Shown here in pieces: positions 50,801 to 57,539 of a DNA stretch of 64,000 nt. Positions within the stretch are counted from its first letter, which is position 1; the number at the start of each line of letters is the position of its first letter. Below the pieces are notes generated by a model, which searched no databases, was not told the origin of the DNA, and saw nothing but the letters and a program-made list of their open reading frames with translations. The stretch lies in the NCBI RefSeq assembly GCF_954871325.1, contig NC_088777.1:35131366-35195365 (forward strand), read 5' to 3'. Position numbers and translations under genes: made by a program. The DNA is from Gordionus sp. m RMFG-2023 (taxonomy: Eukaryota; Nematomorpha; Gordioida; Chordodea; Parachordodidae).

Positions 50801-53800
50801 GTTATTATTATAAAAGTAGGCATATCAATAAATGGGGGAGGGGGCCCTCCACATGTCTTACAGAGAATAGATCTATAAGGGTAAGGTATTAAATTAAAAC
50901 AGATGGGGGGGGTGCTAGAGGGTAATGTCGGGATGTTGCCTCTAAGTTATTTATAGACCCTGGGCATTTTATTTACAAATCATACTGATCCGATAATGGA
51001 TATGCAATAATCCCAATAATTTAAAAATTCTTAAATACGATTGACAAACAATAAAGGAAAAAATTATAAATCTTTTATTACTAATCATACTTGAGTCGAA
51101 ATTTTTTAACGACTAACATATTTCAATTCCTAAAAATAGATATTATTGTTCCTTTCCTTATATTTTAATCATTTCCGGATTCTGGCTCTAGCAGTATTTT
51201 AAAACGGGTTCAGGTCGACTCCTTAAAATTTAAAATGGTTAGTTCTTTATGTGACCCATTTAGGGTTTGGTTTCAGACTTGAAAAGGTACTTATAGACAT
51301 ATCTTATTAGAAATTATGTTCAGAATGGAGGGGAGAGAAGAGGGGGCATTATAATCATTGTTTTCTATTAATTAAGAATTACTATAATTTTCTGATGTAG
51401 ATATGAAATATTTTTAATTTTAAAATAAAACATTAGAATGGAAAACAAAATTTAAATGTGAATTGCAGGAATTCAGAGTTTTAATAAAATGTATTTTATG
51501 ATTTTAAAACAGTCCGCCTTCAGATTTTCAAAAAACTTCGATACTTCAAGAAAATAAAAGACTTCTGCTAATAGCATCTTATACGGGAACCCTCTATATT
51601 TACGAATTTGACCAGGAGATCGGAGGCGATTGTTCGTTTGTTAAATCTTTCAAGTTTGCTAAAAATTATTTTATATGCGATCTTAAGAAATTTATTTTTT
51701 AATTTAAATCCATTTTTGAATAACCAGGAAATCGATTCATAGGCAATATAATTTTTTTTTTAAATTTACTAAATTAAAGCGTTTTTATAATTATTTTAAG
51801 GCATGCGAAAAATTAATTTCTGATCTCAAACAATTTATGAAATATTAATGATTATATATTAAAATTTACTTTAAAATCGTTTCATAAATAAGTGCTATTG
51901 ACATATACTCTTTATAAAGTATATTATTATAAATATAAATTAGCATACCTTGATTGATTCAATATTAATTATAACAATCTTGACTGTATAAAATTTAGGG
52001 TTTCGAACCGTTAAGTATAGCGGTTCGTTTCGGTTTTTAGTTTAAAATTTTATAAAGGTTTTGTTCCATTTGAAAAAATTCATATCGTTTCGGTTTATAA
52101 TTTATAACGGTTCTTTTCGGTTTGTTAGAAATCAAGTATTGACCACTTTTAATAAAATCCTATTTTATAATAATTTATTATTAATTAATATTTTCAAAAA
52201 AGTTTAATATAGAATATGACAGAATGGGTAATTTAAGTTAAACTATAGTATTTATATTTAGTTTAACATCAAAATGTAATTTCTATTTTTAACTCAATGT
52301 AAGTCTATTTAATATAAAACAAATAAATAAATAAAAGTATAAAAAAATTTAATGCAATGTTAACTTATTTAAACTGATTTATTGTAAGATTTTTTATTAT
52401 TTAAAAAAGAACAGATTTAGAAAAATATTCATTACAAATGCTATTATTCTACAATCATATTTTCAATTTTGCATAATGCTAACTAACATATTATTAATAA
52501 TAAATAATTTATGACTTAAATGAATATTAGAATTCTGAATTTAAAAAAACTATATGGTTATAAATAAAAAATTATACTGATCATTAAAATATTGCTGACC
52601 ATTTTATTTATTGTCATTTAAATTCTATGATCCAAGTTTTTTTTAAAAGATAAAAAATTAACCATATTATAATATAAAAATAAAAATGTATTGTAAAATT
52701 GTTTTTATTAATCCCTTTTATTTATTCTATTAAGAAATTATTATAAAACAGTATTTTATTAAAAGTGGTCAGTATCAGGAATGTGAACCTGTCTACAAAA
52801 AAAAGGGCCCAGGTCTGGGTACAGGAATAAAATTTAAAAGGCGGGTTCAGAGAACAAATGACTCATAATAAGATTTTTTCTTCATCCATTTATTATTATA
52901 TTTCAATATATACATATTCATAATTTACAAATGAAATAATTTATATTTTAAATCATAAGATCTTCTAAAATATCATCCTTGAGATTTCCACGTAAAGTAG
53001 ACAATATGTATTTTAAAGATAAAAATTCACATTCTACCTTTACTTAAAAAAGATAGTTATCTTTATAAAATTATTATACTTGTGTCGCCGGTACAGCCAT
53101 GAAGATTCTAGATAAGATATATATTCTGGATATATTGAAAGATTTTCTTCCCAAAATTTTAAAATATTTATATCCTTATTTATTCTCTTAACTTCCGAGA
53201 ACTTTACTATTAAAGATGCAATAGGCATCTATCTGATGATAATTTGATTTTTTTTTCTCTATCTAAAATTAAAATTTAAAGATCTCAATGATGCTATCAT
53301 TATTATTATCACTAGAGATCTACAAAGTTAGGCTTGGGCCTAATTCTATTTAAAATAATTGGGTTCGGGTCGAGCCGGGCCTAATATTTTTAAAAAAAAT
53401 CGGGCCGGGTCGGGCCGGATTTTTTTAAAAATATATCTAAATTTATCAATTTTTTATTGAATTTTTTATGTAAAATAAAAATATTTGATTTTATTTATCG
53501 AAATTAAACGACATATAACTTATGTCTTTTATTTTGAGTAATTATAAAAATTAATTTCTATATTTAAATAAATTAGGGCCTGGCCGGGCTTGAATTAGGC
53601 CCGATGCAGATCACTATTTCACAAAACTACACCGGTTTAAAATATTTATAACGGTTCGGTTATGGTTATTGTTAAGAAAATTATAACGGTTCATTTCGGT
53701 TCGGTTCGAAACCCTAATAAAATTCGACATCAAAAATGCAATAAATAAGAATGAAACACTTTGGTTGATCTGAATTAAAAATTCTGCTTAAATAATTTAT

Positions 53801-54248
53801 AAAATTTAAAAAAACATAATATATTTTTTAAGAATAATTTAAAGTAGAGTTTTGTATTACCGTTACTCATTACCTTTTAAAATGTAACTGTTTCTTTACA
53901 TCACTAATATTTAGAGATATTTTTCATATATTTTTTTTGAACTAAGAAAATATAACATTAGGAGTTTATAAAAAAATATACAAAAATTTATTTCAATCAC
54001 CAAACAGATTTATCAACATTCATAACGCTAATGATGATTTAGAAAAAACGACATCACCCCTTCCTCCCCCCAGTAAATACAACCCAACGTCAGAACCGCC
54101 AGCGCAAAATATTCATAATCAAACCATTCCTAGTTCTCAAGGCGTGGTGAATGTTTCTTCTAATAAACAGACATTTTCCTATGCTAATATATTGGGAAAA
54201 AATTATTCTTCATCCTCCTCCCTACAGCCTCCCACTACTAATCAATAA
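25985..54248 (+). CDS. WIPI2: WIPI2/Atg18-type PROPPIN, 11 exons, 521 residues
   Basis: PROPPINs are seven-bladed WD-repeat proteins that bind PI3P and PI(3,5)P2 and act in autophagosome formation; animal WIPI2 recruits the ATG16L1 complex. Exons: 25,985-26,055; 26,098-26,180; 26,227-26,393; 26,548-26,811; 40,101-40,193; 40,341-40,411; 44,313-44,420; 48,551-48,755; 49,083-49,204; 51,513-51,653; 54,008-54,248. All introns are GT-AG, phases agree, and the total of 1,566 nt is a multiple of three. Family landmarks include [54 protein letters not shown] and [10 protein letters not shown]. The lipid-binding FRRG motif is at residues 244-247. The protein is longer than human WIPI2 because of an Asn-rich loop in exon 4 and a Ser/Asn-rich insert in exon 8. 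The gene looks functional. Assignment to the WIPI2 rather than the WIPI1 branch is by resemblance only. Confidence 0.93.
27045..27273. mobile_element. Palindromic hAT-type MITE, copy A
   Basis: A 229-bp element with long terminal inverted repeats (TAGTGTTGTTAAAYGGCTCG at the ends, then TTTTTAAAAAYGGCTAA), flanked by a perfect 8-bp direct repeat TACATTCA. An 8-bp duplication and TAGTG-type ends are typical of hAT. No coding capacity. Confidence 0.88.
27567..28267. mobile_element. Non-autonomous hAT element, GATCTGATAT/CCGATAT array family
   Basis: Bounded by TAGTAGTGTAATGATATC at the left and a TACATCCCTA end at the right (inverted partner TAGGGATGTACCGATAT), with a perfect 8-bp target duplication ATTTAAAT. 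Sub-terminal sequences are built from GATCTGATAT and ATCGG words. The 701-bp body is AT-rich and non-coding. Confidence 0.82.
28830..29720 (+). pseudogene. hAT transposase C-terminal half (ZMYM/52-kDa-repressor-like)
   Basis: Blocks match the C-terminal half of DUF4371-type hAT transposases. [16 protein letters not shown] lies near 28,960-29,010, then [15 protein letters not shown] at 29,120-29,165. [18 protein letters not shown] (usual YYRxxIFIPFLDxF) lies at 29,170-29,225. The degraded dimerisation end [20 protein letters not shown], at 29,520-29,580, corresponds to LPVSTASAERSFSALRRLK. There are stops in the upstream part, and the catalytic N-terminal half is absent. The gene is dead. The longest intact stretch is 29,146-29,670. 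Confidence 0.75.
29817..30025. mobile_element. Palindromic hAT-type MITE, copy B (nested)
   Basis: A 209-bp member of the same family as copy A, with TTGTTAAACGCCTCGTTTTG at the left and CGAGCCGTTTAACAACATTA at the right. It is flanked by a perfect 8-bp duplication ATATTTTA. It lies inside the hAT element at 28,374-30,435, so it inserted later. Confidence 0.88.
30455..30725 (+). repeat. Dispersed repeat, right part of split copy
   Basis: Matches the reverse complement of about 37,130-37,400 (shared phrases include TTCTATATTGRAAAATATC and ATATTTAACTGTTTAATCAA). The left part of the same copy is at 28,315-28,373, before the hAT insertion. Confidence 0.75.
30733..30985 (-). mobile_element. Helitron-like end, second copy
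   Basis: Begins CTAGCTAATAACCGAATGAC and GGGGTTGAGGGGTAATTAG, the reverse complement of the 9.69-9.84 kb terminus, with the same T|CTAG-type edge. Similarity continues through AAAATTTAGGAGA. The hairpin has decayed on one side. Confidence 0.45.
31320..31600. repeat. CAAGCCCAGCCCA array, related to the 8.7-9.7 kb family
   Basis: Starts TTTTGATCAGGCC and continues with three or four units of about 55 bp containing CCAAGCCCAGCCC and TATAATTT. It is probably the end of a non-autonomous DNA transposon with sub-terminal repeats. Confidence 0.5.
31930..32030. mobile_element. Solo end of a hAT-like element
   Basis: ATAGGCGTAGCCATGATTTT is followed by a G-rich run and GGGGGCTTCGCCCCC, resembling the right end of the hAT element at 30.3-30.4 kb. 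No second end was found. Confidence 0.35.
32415..36120 (+). mobile_element. Ty3/gypsy fossil with long inverted arms
   Basis: The centre (about 33,670-34,800, + strand) holds RNase H, integrase zinc-binding and integrase core parts of the same family as the copy at 1-2,690. A short zinc-knuckle-like reading frame ([13 protein letters not shown]) lies near 35,350-35,670, followed by a purine-rich tract and an LTR-like sequence to about 36,115. The left part, about 32,500-33,660, is an inverted copy of the right part, so the locus is a large hairpin. It is broken, with several breaks, and lies in intron 4 of the PROPPIN gene. It is probably an old composite of two insertions. Confidence 0.8.
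34880..35275. repeat. Short tandem array in the gypsy fossil
   Basis: Units of 45-60 bp built from AATTGATGATAGACATAATT, then ATGAGAATCATAATTTATAA repeat about seven times. A reversed partial array appears at 33,250-33,400 as part of the inverted arm. Confidence 0.75.
36430..37010. mobile_element. Foldback element with long inverted repeats
   Basis: The arms at about 36,430-36,705 and 36,740-37,010 are imperfect reverse complements. The innermost 35 bp (GTGGCTAACCACCAAAAATC) are best conserved. Further shared words are ATATCTCCTCAGTAA and CTATCGTT. The loop holds GGTCTGGTCTGATCTGGTCTGGT. No coding sequence and no clear target duplication were recognised. Confidence 0.7.
37130..37620 (-). repeat. 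Dispersed repeat, unsplit copy
   Basis: The reverse complement runs continuously across the point where the hAT element interrupts the copy at 28.3/30.4 kb (TCTAAAATAAATGAAACTT on one side, the TTCTATATTGG region on the other). It therefore acts as a paralogous empty site, with extra sequence in between. Confidence 0.65.
37780..38540 (+). pseudogene. Possible hAT transposase remnant
   Basis: A short open block near 37,780-37,930 reads [13 protein letters not shown], resembling the CAAHTLQLAVNDAI block of hAT transposases, and is followed by a helical stretch. Later pieces ([15 protein letters not shown] near 38,200) could fit the same family. Many stops interrupt it. Identity is uncertain. 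Confidence 0.3.
38568..39474. mobile_element. Non-autonomous hAT element, GGCTC/GAGCC array family
   Basis: Inverted ends TARTGATGCAAAATCGCTCC (then ACTT) with sub-terminal arrays of AATCGGCTC, GAGCCGAT and similar words. Flanks CTGACCCA and CTGGCCCG match at six of eight positions, consistent with an aged 8-bp duplication. The 907-bp body is AT-rich and non-coding. Confidence 0.8.
39825..39996. mobile_element. Palindromic hAT-type MITE, copy C (diverged)
   Basis: Ends TAGTGTTGTTAAAAGGC and CCCTTTAACAAAATTA match copies A and B, as does an internal block reading GGCAGAAAGGTTTAAACAT, shared with copy D. It is shortened to 172 bp. Flanks no longer match, so it is an old copy. Confidence 0.7.
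40101..40411 (+). CDS. WIPI2: PROPPIN exons 5-6 with FRRG motif
   Basis: Exon 5 (40,101-40,193) reads [17 protein letters not shown] and ends ASEK. Exon 6 (40,341-40,411) starts GTVIRVFS and carries FEFRRGMKR, the two arginines that hold the two phosphoinositide sites of PROPPINs. Both arginines are present. The exons are separated by a 147-bp intron and flanked by introns of 13.3 and 3.9 kb filled with transposons. Confidence 0.93.
41180..42252 (-). CDS. Merlin/IS1016-type transposase (split gene)
   Basis: The first exon (from about 42,252 down to 42,040) encodes a Cys-rich N-terminal finger ([27 protein letters not shown]). A middle piece near 41,890-41,870 ends NAISGW. The catalytic part reads [20 protein letters not shown] (first D/E) and then TIMTDSWLG (second D). 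A short intron (donor GTATGT near 41,523, acceptor TTATCTTAG near 41,463) then leads to the last exon with [20 protein letters not shown] and HTQKVERLW (catalytic E), ending at 41,181. The DDE set is therefore complete. The segment between 42,040 and 41,900 carries stops or needs a further intron, so activity is uncertain. Confidence 0.75.
42297..42579 (+). pseudogene. Mirror copy of the Merlin last exon
   Basis: A near-identical inverted duplicate of the final exon ([33 protein letters not shown]) on the + strand, with the same acceptor in front. Without the N-terminal exons in this orientation it cannot make a transposase. Confidence 0.85.
43190..43354. other. Spacer between Merlin element and RT fragment
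   Basis: A-rich sequence with a GGTGGGGAGGGAGGGGGC purine run near 43,266. Nothing coding. Confidence 0.4.
43355..43870 (-). pseudogene. Second fragment of the PD-(D/E)XK-type RT element
   Basis: The minus strand reads [29 protein letters not shown] and further on [20 protein letters not shown]. This matches the end domain of the element at 21.8-24.7 kb (DKRPDG...FLTWDFSCID and KYSPSHPANYTFLPLIATT). The proline of the RPD motif has become glutamine (RQD). Only this C-terminal part is present, as expected for a 5'-truncated insertion. Confidence 0.65.
43871..44312. other. Remainder of PROPPIN intron 6
   Basis: AT-rich intron sequence up to the acceptor of exon 7, with no repeat recognised. 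Confidence 0.5.
44313..44420 (+). CDS. WIPI2: PROPPIN exon 7
   Basis: Acceptor CATAAG, then [20 protein letters not shown] followed by [11 protein letters not shown], and a GTTTGT donor. It matches the human block SICSLAFSMDGMFLSASSN in position and sequence. Phase 2 on both sides keeps the frame with exons 6 and 8. Confidence 0.92.
44574..47785 (-). mobile_element. LTR retrotransposon fossil (Ty3/gypsy-like), antisense in intron 7
   Basis: Direct LTRs of about 430 bp lie at 44,574-45,006 and 47,354-47,785. On the minus strand the 5' LTR ends in AACA, directly followed by a TGGAGGCC-type primer-binding start, and a purine tract GGAGGGTGGAA precedes the 3' LTR. Parts between, on the minus strand: a gag-like region (about 47,340-46,520), a His/Asn/Arg-rich stretch with a Cys/His cluster (46,400-46,150), an aspartic-protease-like DTG (about 46,000) and the beginning of an RT (about 45,600-45,300). 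Most of pol is missing, so it is a broken and internally shortened copy. LTR divergence suggests moderate age. Confidence 0.78.
47786..48550. other. Remainder of PROPPIN intron 7
   Basis: AT-rich. A CCAGGTTCAAACCCCTG palindrome near 48,460 resembles an RNA polymerase III box B but stands alone. Confidence 0.45.
48551..48755 (+). CDS. WIPI2: PROPPIN exon 8, low-complexity linker
   Basis: A 205-nt exon rich in Ser, Asn and Thr, ending GTLVDYFNK at a GTTAAT donor. It corresponds to the variable blade-6 loop that in human WIPI2 reads KPPEEPTTWTGYFGK, but is about 45 residues longer. In Atg18 proteins this loop (CD loop) contributes to membrane binding. Whether this enlarged version does so is unknown. 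Confidence 0.85.
49083..49204 (+). CDS. WIPI2: PROPPIN exon 9
   Basis: Reads [20 protein letters not shown], then FATAYLPF and KNVCAVM, matching human [20 protein letters not shown] and KNICSLA. The donor at 49,205 (GTTGGT) is chosen because it alone keeps frame with exon 10. A GT four bases later would not. Confidence 0.9.
49205..51512. other. PROPPIN intron 9 with an unassigned less-AT block
   Basis: Most is AT-rich. The stretch 50,040-50,940 has clearly higher GC and pyrimidine content on this strand and an open frame of 152 codons on the + strand (50,434-50,892), but no recognisable motif. It is probably an old insertion of unknown type. A 12-bp hairpin GTCCCATCTT/AAGATGGGAC lies at 49,617-49,642. 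Confidence 0.4.
51513..51653 (+). CDS. WIPI2: PROPPIN exon 10, last blade
   Basis: Reads [20 protein letters not shown], then GGDC, equivalent to human [20 protein letters not shown] and GGEC. Acceptor AAAACAG, donor GTTTGC in phase 2. Confidence 0.92.
52139..52772. mobile_element. Tc1/mariner-type MITE (nested)
   Basis: Inverted repeats of about 40 bp (YTGACCACTTTTAATAAAAT at the ends) flanked by TA on both sides. The interior is AT-rich and non-coding. TA duplication is typical of Tc1/mariner. Confidence 0.7.
52880..53230 (-). pseudogene. hAT transposase dimerisation-domain remnant
   Basis: The minus strand reads [18 protein letters not shown] (usual form DILKFWxENxxxYPxL) near 53,170-53,120. 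Downstream, near 53,010-52,970, it reads [17 protein letters not shown], comparable with the final R-L-x-x-D-x-V-E-x-L block of hAT transposases. Stops separate the pieces. Confidence 0.55.
53313..53616. mobile_element. Short hAT-like element with GGCCCGG arrays (nested)
   Basis: Ends TAGAGATCTACA and its inverse TGCAGATCACTA, with sub-terminal words TTGGGCCTAA, GGGTCGAGCCGGGCC and GGCCGGGCTTG. Flanks do not form a clear 8-bp duplication. Confidence 0.6.
54008..54248 (+). CDS. WIPI2: PROPPIN exon 11, C-terminal tail and stop
   Basis: Acceptor CACCAAACAG. The exon encodes a Pro/Ser/Asn-rich tail of 80 residues ending LQPPTTNQ and TAA at 54,246. C-terminal tails of WIPI2 proteins are disordered and variable, so only position and phase support it. 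An AATAAA hexamer overlaps the stop and others follow. Confidence 0.8.
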
Positions 54249-55063
54249 ATAGTTAATTTTTTCAGATGTTTACAAGAAATTAAAAAATAAATCTGACAAC
54301 TCAATCATCTGAATAATCTTACATGATTGTTCAAATTTAAATAATAAATATATAATTTCATAATAACCCAGGCGATAAGCAAAAGCTTGTTCAACATATT
54401 TTTTAAAATAAATCGTATTGAGCACGGAGCTCCTGAAGCTACCTATTACATCAATGTATAATCAACAATGTAGTTATGCAAATAAAAAATTTTCGCCACA
54501 AAATCATTCAAATTATTATGTATGACTATGATTAAAAATATTAGCTCTATACAAATTCATATTTTTTCTTAAAAGTGATTATTTATAAAATTCTATTTTA
54601 CATCATGGTATACTATTTTTAAGGAGTTAAATTTGCTATTTGTAGCAATAATACAATGGCCTAACATTTTGAAATAATGTTTATTTAATTTCTATATTTT
54701 TTATATTTTATGTTTACTTAAAATTGATACGTTATAGTATTTTAAAATAATATATATTTAAATTGGATTAGCTTATCTCAAATATGAAATAAATATATAA
54801 TTTTTATTTTTTCTTATTGATAGTACATTTATGTTAAAAATTTCTTATAAAAATGATCACTTGTATTTAAGTTTAGATTAATATCTTAAACATGGTATTT
54901 TAACCATATTTTTACTAAAATTAGCATAGCACACGTTTCAATAGTTGACAGAAAATTTTACAAATTAACATTGGATAATTGTGCAATTAATGAAGATTAA
55001 TAGCAAGTAAACAACATAAAATTTATTTTATTATAAAATTCAGCATTTAAAATATATAAAAAT
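54249..55063. other. Region between convergent genes
   Basis: 3' flanks of the PROPPIN and C3orf33-like genes. It contains AATAAA-type hexamers on both strands, including one on the minus strand near 55,023-55,034 that could serve the C3orf33-like gene. No other gene. Confidence 0.5.
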
Positions 55064-56020
55064 CTAAAAGGAAACCAACTTTTTCATATAATGGCCAATT
55101 TTGAATAACCATTTGGATTTTTGATCCCCACTCGTGACAAAGCTTTTCCAATATCCTAATCTAGCCTTTTGAGCTTTGCCCTGGGCGCTATAAAAAGAGA
55201 CGGCTAACTTTTCTTCGAAATTTAGTTTATCAGGGCTGAACAAAATTGTTTTGTAATAATTATAACGATTTATGATAGGGTTTTGTTCATAATCTGAGTA
55301 AAATTTGTCGAATTTAGATCTAAGTATGGGGATAATCGATTTAGTAGTTGTTTTCTTGTATTTACTAATTTGATTATCATTGCACTTACAGAGCCCCCTT
55401 CTTAATAATGCCCTATTAAATGACTTATTCTTAAATGGGGAATAATTGTAATAATATATAAGGCAGGGGTGATAAGTTAAAAGGTTTTTCATGGTAGCAT
55501 TGCCAATATTTTCTCCCTCTAAATTACCATATAACTCCAATATTTGAAAGTATACTATGTGACCTACCAATTTGCTTTTACTGTATTCTATAGCTTTAAG
55601 ATCTAACAATGTATGTTTAGCGGGTTCCATCTCATCAGATATATGATCAAATTTTTGTATACCCCACAAACTAAAATTCATCATCTCTTCATTTTCTGTA
55701 AAAGTTTCTGTTTCATTCCTATTTTTTTTTTCATTCACAGCTTTAACGACATTATTTTTATTGAAAACCTCTTTTATTCGATTAAGTATAGGAGGAAAAT
55801 TTATAATTGGAATGTGCCTTATCATTATAGTACCTTTATCAGTTATTTTACCAACACGACCCCTCATTTTAACTTTGTTTTCAATGAAGGTTGAAGGAAC
55901 TTTTTTAAAATCAAGATAGATTTGAGTTAAATGAAGAGATTTAATTAGCATATAAAGCCCCGATACTCCAATAGTAAAAGTAAATAACTTTACAATCGAT
56001 GCAATAGTCACATCACCCAT
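55064..56020 (-). CDS. C3orf33: C3orf33-like protein, single exon, 318 residues
   Basis: The start ATG at 56,020 opens an uninterrupted 318-codon frame. Residues 8-28 form a hydrophobic segment (LFTFTIGVSGLYMLI), as in animal C3orf33 proteins, which have an N-terminal membrane anchor followed by an SNase/OB-like domain. It is followed by IKSLHLTQIYLDFKKVPSTF and KVKMRGRVGKI, equivalent to human IRLTSKF...IPVEFIRRNVKLRGRL, and then IRHIPIINFP (human EIEHIPITLP). NRALLRRGLCK matches human NEEILRRGLGK. The C-terminal third has an unusual run of Lys/Asn/Tyr but keeps YYKTI-type helices. The function of the family is poorly defined. No introns and no damage are seen. Its upstream neighbour on the same strand is the BolA-like exon. 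Confidence 0.85.
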   Translation of the reverse strand: MGDVTIASIVKLFTFTIGVSGLYMLIKSLHLTQIYLDFKKVPSTFIENKVKMRGRVGKITDKGTIMIRHIPIINFPPILNRIKEVFNKNNVVKAVNEKKNRNETETFTENEEMMNFSLWGIQKFDHISDEMEPAKHTLLDLKAIEYSKSKLVGHIVYFQILELYGNLEGENIGNATMKNLLTYHPCLIYYYNYSPFKNKSFNRALLRRGLCKCNDNQISKYKKTTTKSIIPILRSKFDKFYSDYEQNPIINRYNYYKTILFSPDKLNFEEKLAVSFYSAQGKAQKARLGYWKSFVTSGDQKSKWLFKIGHYMKKLVSF

Positions 56021-56114
56021 AATATATAAATATTTCTTCTTTACTAACCAAATATGAAAATTGATTTTAGGATTTTTTAAAAAAATTAAGAAAATAAATT
56101 TTTGAATTCTGCGT
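56021..56114 (-). promoter_or_regulatory. 94-bp intercistronic gap with a splice acceptor
   Basis: Between the BolA-like stop and the C3orf33-like ATG, the minus strand has a T-rich run, then TTTTCATATTTGGTTAG about 22 nt before the ATG. A pyrimidine-rich tract plus AG directly ahead of a downstream cistron is what trans-spliced operons show. A stand-alone promoter in so short a gap is also possible. Confidence 0.35.
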
Positions 56115-56223
56115 TTAACTTTCTGATGGAATTGGTTTATTTAAACTTTCTTCTTGAGTGTAAGTTTTTAATGTTAATGCATGTATATCTTTGAGTTCTT
56201 CTTTAATACATTCATTGACCAAC
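56115..56223 (-). CDS. BolA-like protein, last exon
   Basis: After an acceptor (TGTAAAG) the minus strand reads, from a codon split 1 nt into the exon, LVNECIKEELKDIHALTLKT, then YTQEE, and ends PIPSES and TAA. BolA-family proteins end RHRLVNxxLxEEL..IHALxxKTxTPxxW. BolA2-type proteins partner monothiol glutaredoxins in iron-sulphur handling. The split codon suits the final Arg of RHR. The upstream exon or exons with the core VVVVSxxFxGK..LLxRHR were not found between here and 58 kb. They may lie beyond the transposons, or this may be an isolated exon. The stop is 94 bp before the C3orf33-like start. Confidence 0.6.
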
Positions 56224-56459
56224 CTTTACATGTATTATATAAATAATAACGATACAATAACAATTATTTTATATAAATTAATGCAGTTTTGCCAAATGCC
56301 TAATATAATAGTTTTATTTGGTTATTGTGAACATGAATATTGGAAATTTGGCTATTGTGAAACAATAATGTTAAAAATATTAGTTATAATAAAATCATAT
56401 TTATAAGAGCCCTGCAAGATCTTTTCTTTGGCCAGAGCGTGATTTTATTATATGAATTA

Positions 56460-57054
56460 CAGTAAAACCTGTCTCATTTGGTCACAGTTTGAATTAAGAT
56501 TTTTGCCCAACGAGGTTATGTTCAACCATTTTCAAATAATATTTTTAATAATTCATCAAAAACATGAGAAATTATTATAGAATGATTGCATATAAAATAA
56601 GAATAAAAATTAAATAATTAAATAAAATAAGGTGCTATCTTTGTTGGTACAATATGTTTTATTTGCATGGCATTTGATAATGTCTTCTTTGGATTTATGA
56701 ATAGTGTGAACAGTTTTTTAATGAAATATTAAATCTTTTAGAAAATTCTCTTGTATGATGATTTAGAAATTTAATAACCTAAATTTTTTTTCTTTATTAA
56801 TTTTGTTATTTGACATGAATTGTTTTAAAAAGATGATAAAATTTTATATAAATGAATGATTGCAACAAAAATACTAAGGACTACTTTATAGAGGTCTTAA
56901 GCAAATAAAGAAAAAATTAAAAATATGCTTACTTCAAAGTAGACAGTTGCCAAATTAATCAAGGCATTTTTAGTAGTTAATAAAAATCTAATTGACACTA
57001 AAAAATTTTGCCAAATTAGGGAGTTGTTCGGATCAAATTAGACAGGTGTGACTG
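56460..57054. mobile_element. Pogo/mariner-type MITE
   Basis: Inverted ends CAGTAAAACCTGTCTCATTTGG and CAGTCACACCTGTCTAATTTG-type partner, flanked by TA on both sides. The interior is non-coding and AT-rich. Confidence 0.7.
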
Positions 57055-57100
57055 TATATTATATCTTAAAAAAATATTATCTTATTTATAATGATTGCAT

Positions 57101-57193
57101 AAATCAGAGACCTGCAGAGGTACCATATGCACTACCCGGCCCGAATTTTATATTAAGCCAGGCCAGGATAATTTTTGGCCTGGTCTCTGATTT
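57101..57193. repeat. Short palindromic element with GGCCCGG words
   Basis: AAATCAGAGACC at the left and GGTCTCTGATTT at the right are exact inverses 70 bp apart. The interior carries CCCGGCCCG and GGCCAGG. It is probably a deleted hAT-type end pair. Confidence 0.5.
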
Positions 57194-57249
57194 AAATATT
57201 CAACAATGTAAAAAGTTTATACTGTTTATTTAGCTAATATTCCAGGAGT

Positions 57250-57510
57250 GATATATGTTCTAATATTTCTTCTGAAATATGGCTGGTCGTTTCAAAATTT
57301 TGCTCATTGCTTTCTGAAGAAAGTGATTACATTAAATATTTTTTTTTATTAATTTGTTTAAATTTAAAAGTTTGTTTCACGATCTCCCCAGTCTCCACCA
57401 GAGTAATATTATATTCCCTTCACCCAAATGATGGCACTAATTTATTATCAAAATATTTGGATTTTATCTTACTTTTCTGCATATTCGTGACTACTACCCT
57501 GCTTTAAAGC
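57250..57510 (-). mobile_element. Possible retroelement integrase-tail fragment
   Basis: A short minus-strand stretch reads YNITLVETGEIVKQTFKFKQ, resembling the C-terminal tail of gypsy integrases. It is a small, broken fossil piece and the assignment is weak. Confidence 0.3.
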
Positions 57511-57539
57511 CCTACGTCTGGCGTAGGCTTAACAAAATT

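Larger units (their letters stand above)
51996..53716. mobile_element. hAT element (GGTTCG array family) hosting two nested elements
   Basis: Ends TAGGGTTTCGAACCG and CGGTTCGAAACCCTA are exact inverses, with a perfect ATAAAATT duplication outside both. Sub-terminal arrays repeat CGGTTC, GTTTCGG and TATAACGGTT. The interior holds a mariner-like MITE (52,139-52,772), a decayed hAT transposase end (52,880-53,230) and a further GGCCCGG-array element (53,313-53,616). It is in intron 10 of the PROPPIN gene. Confidence 0.85.
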
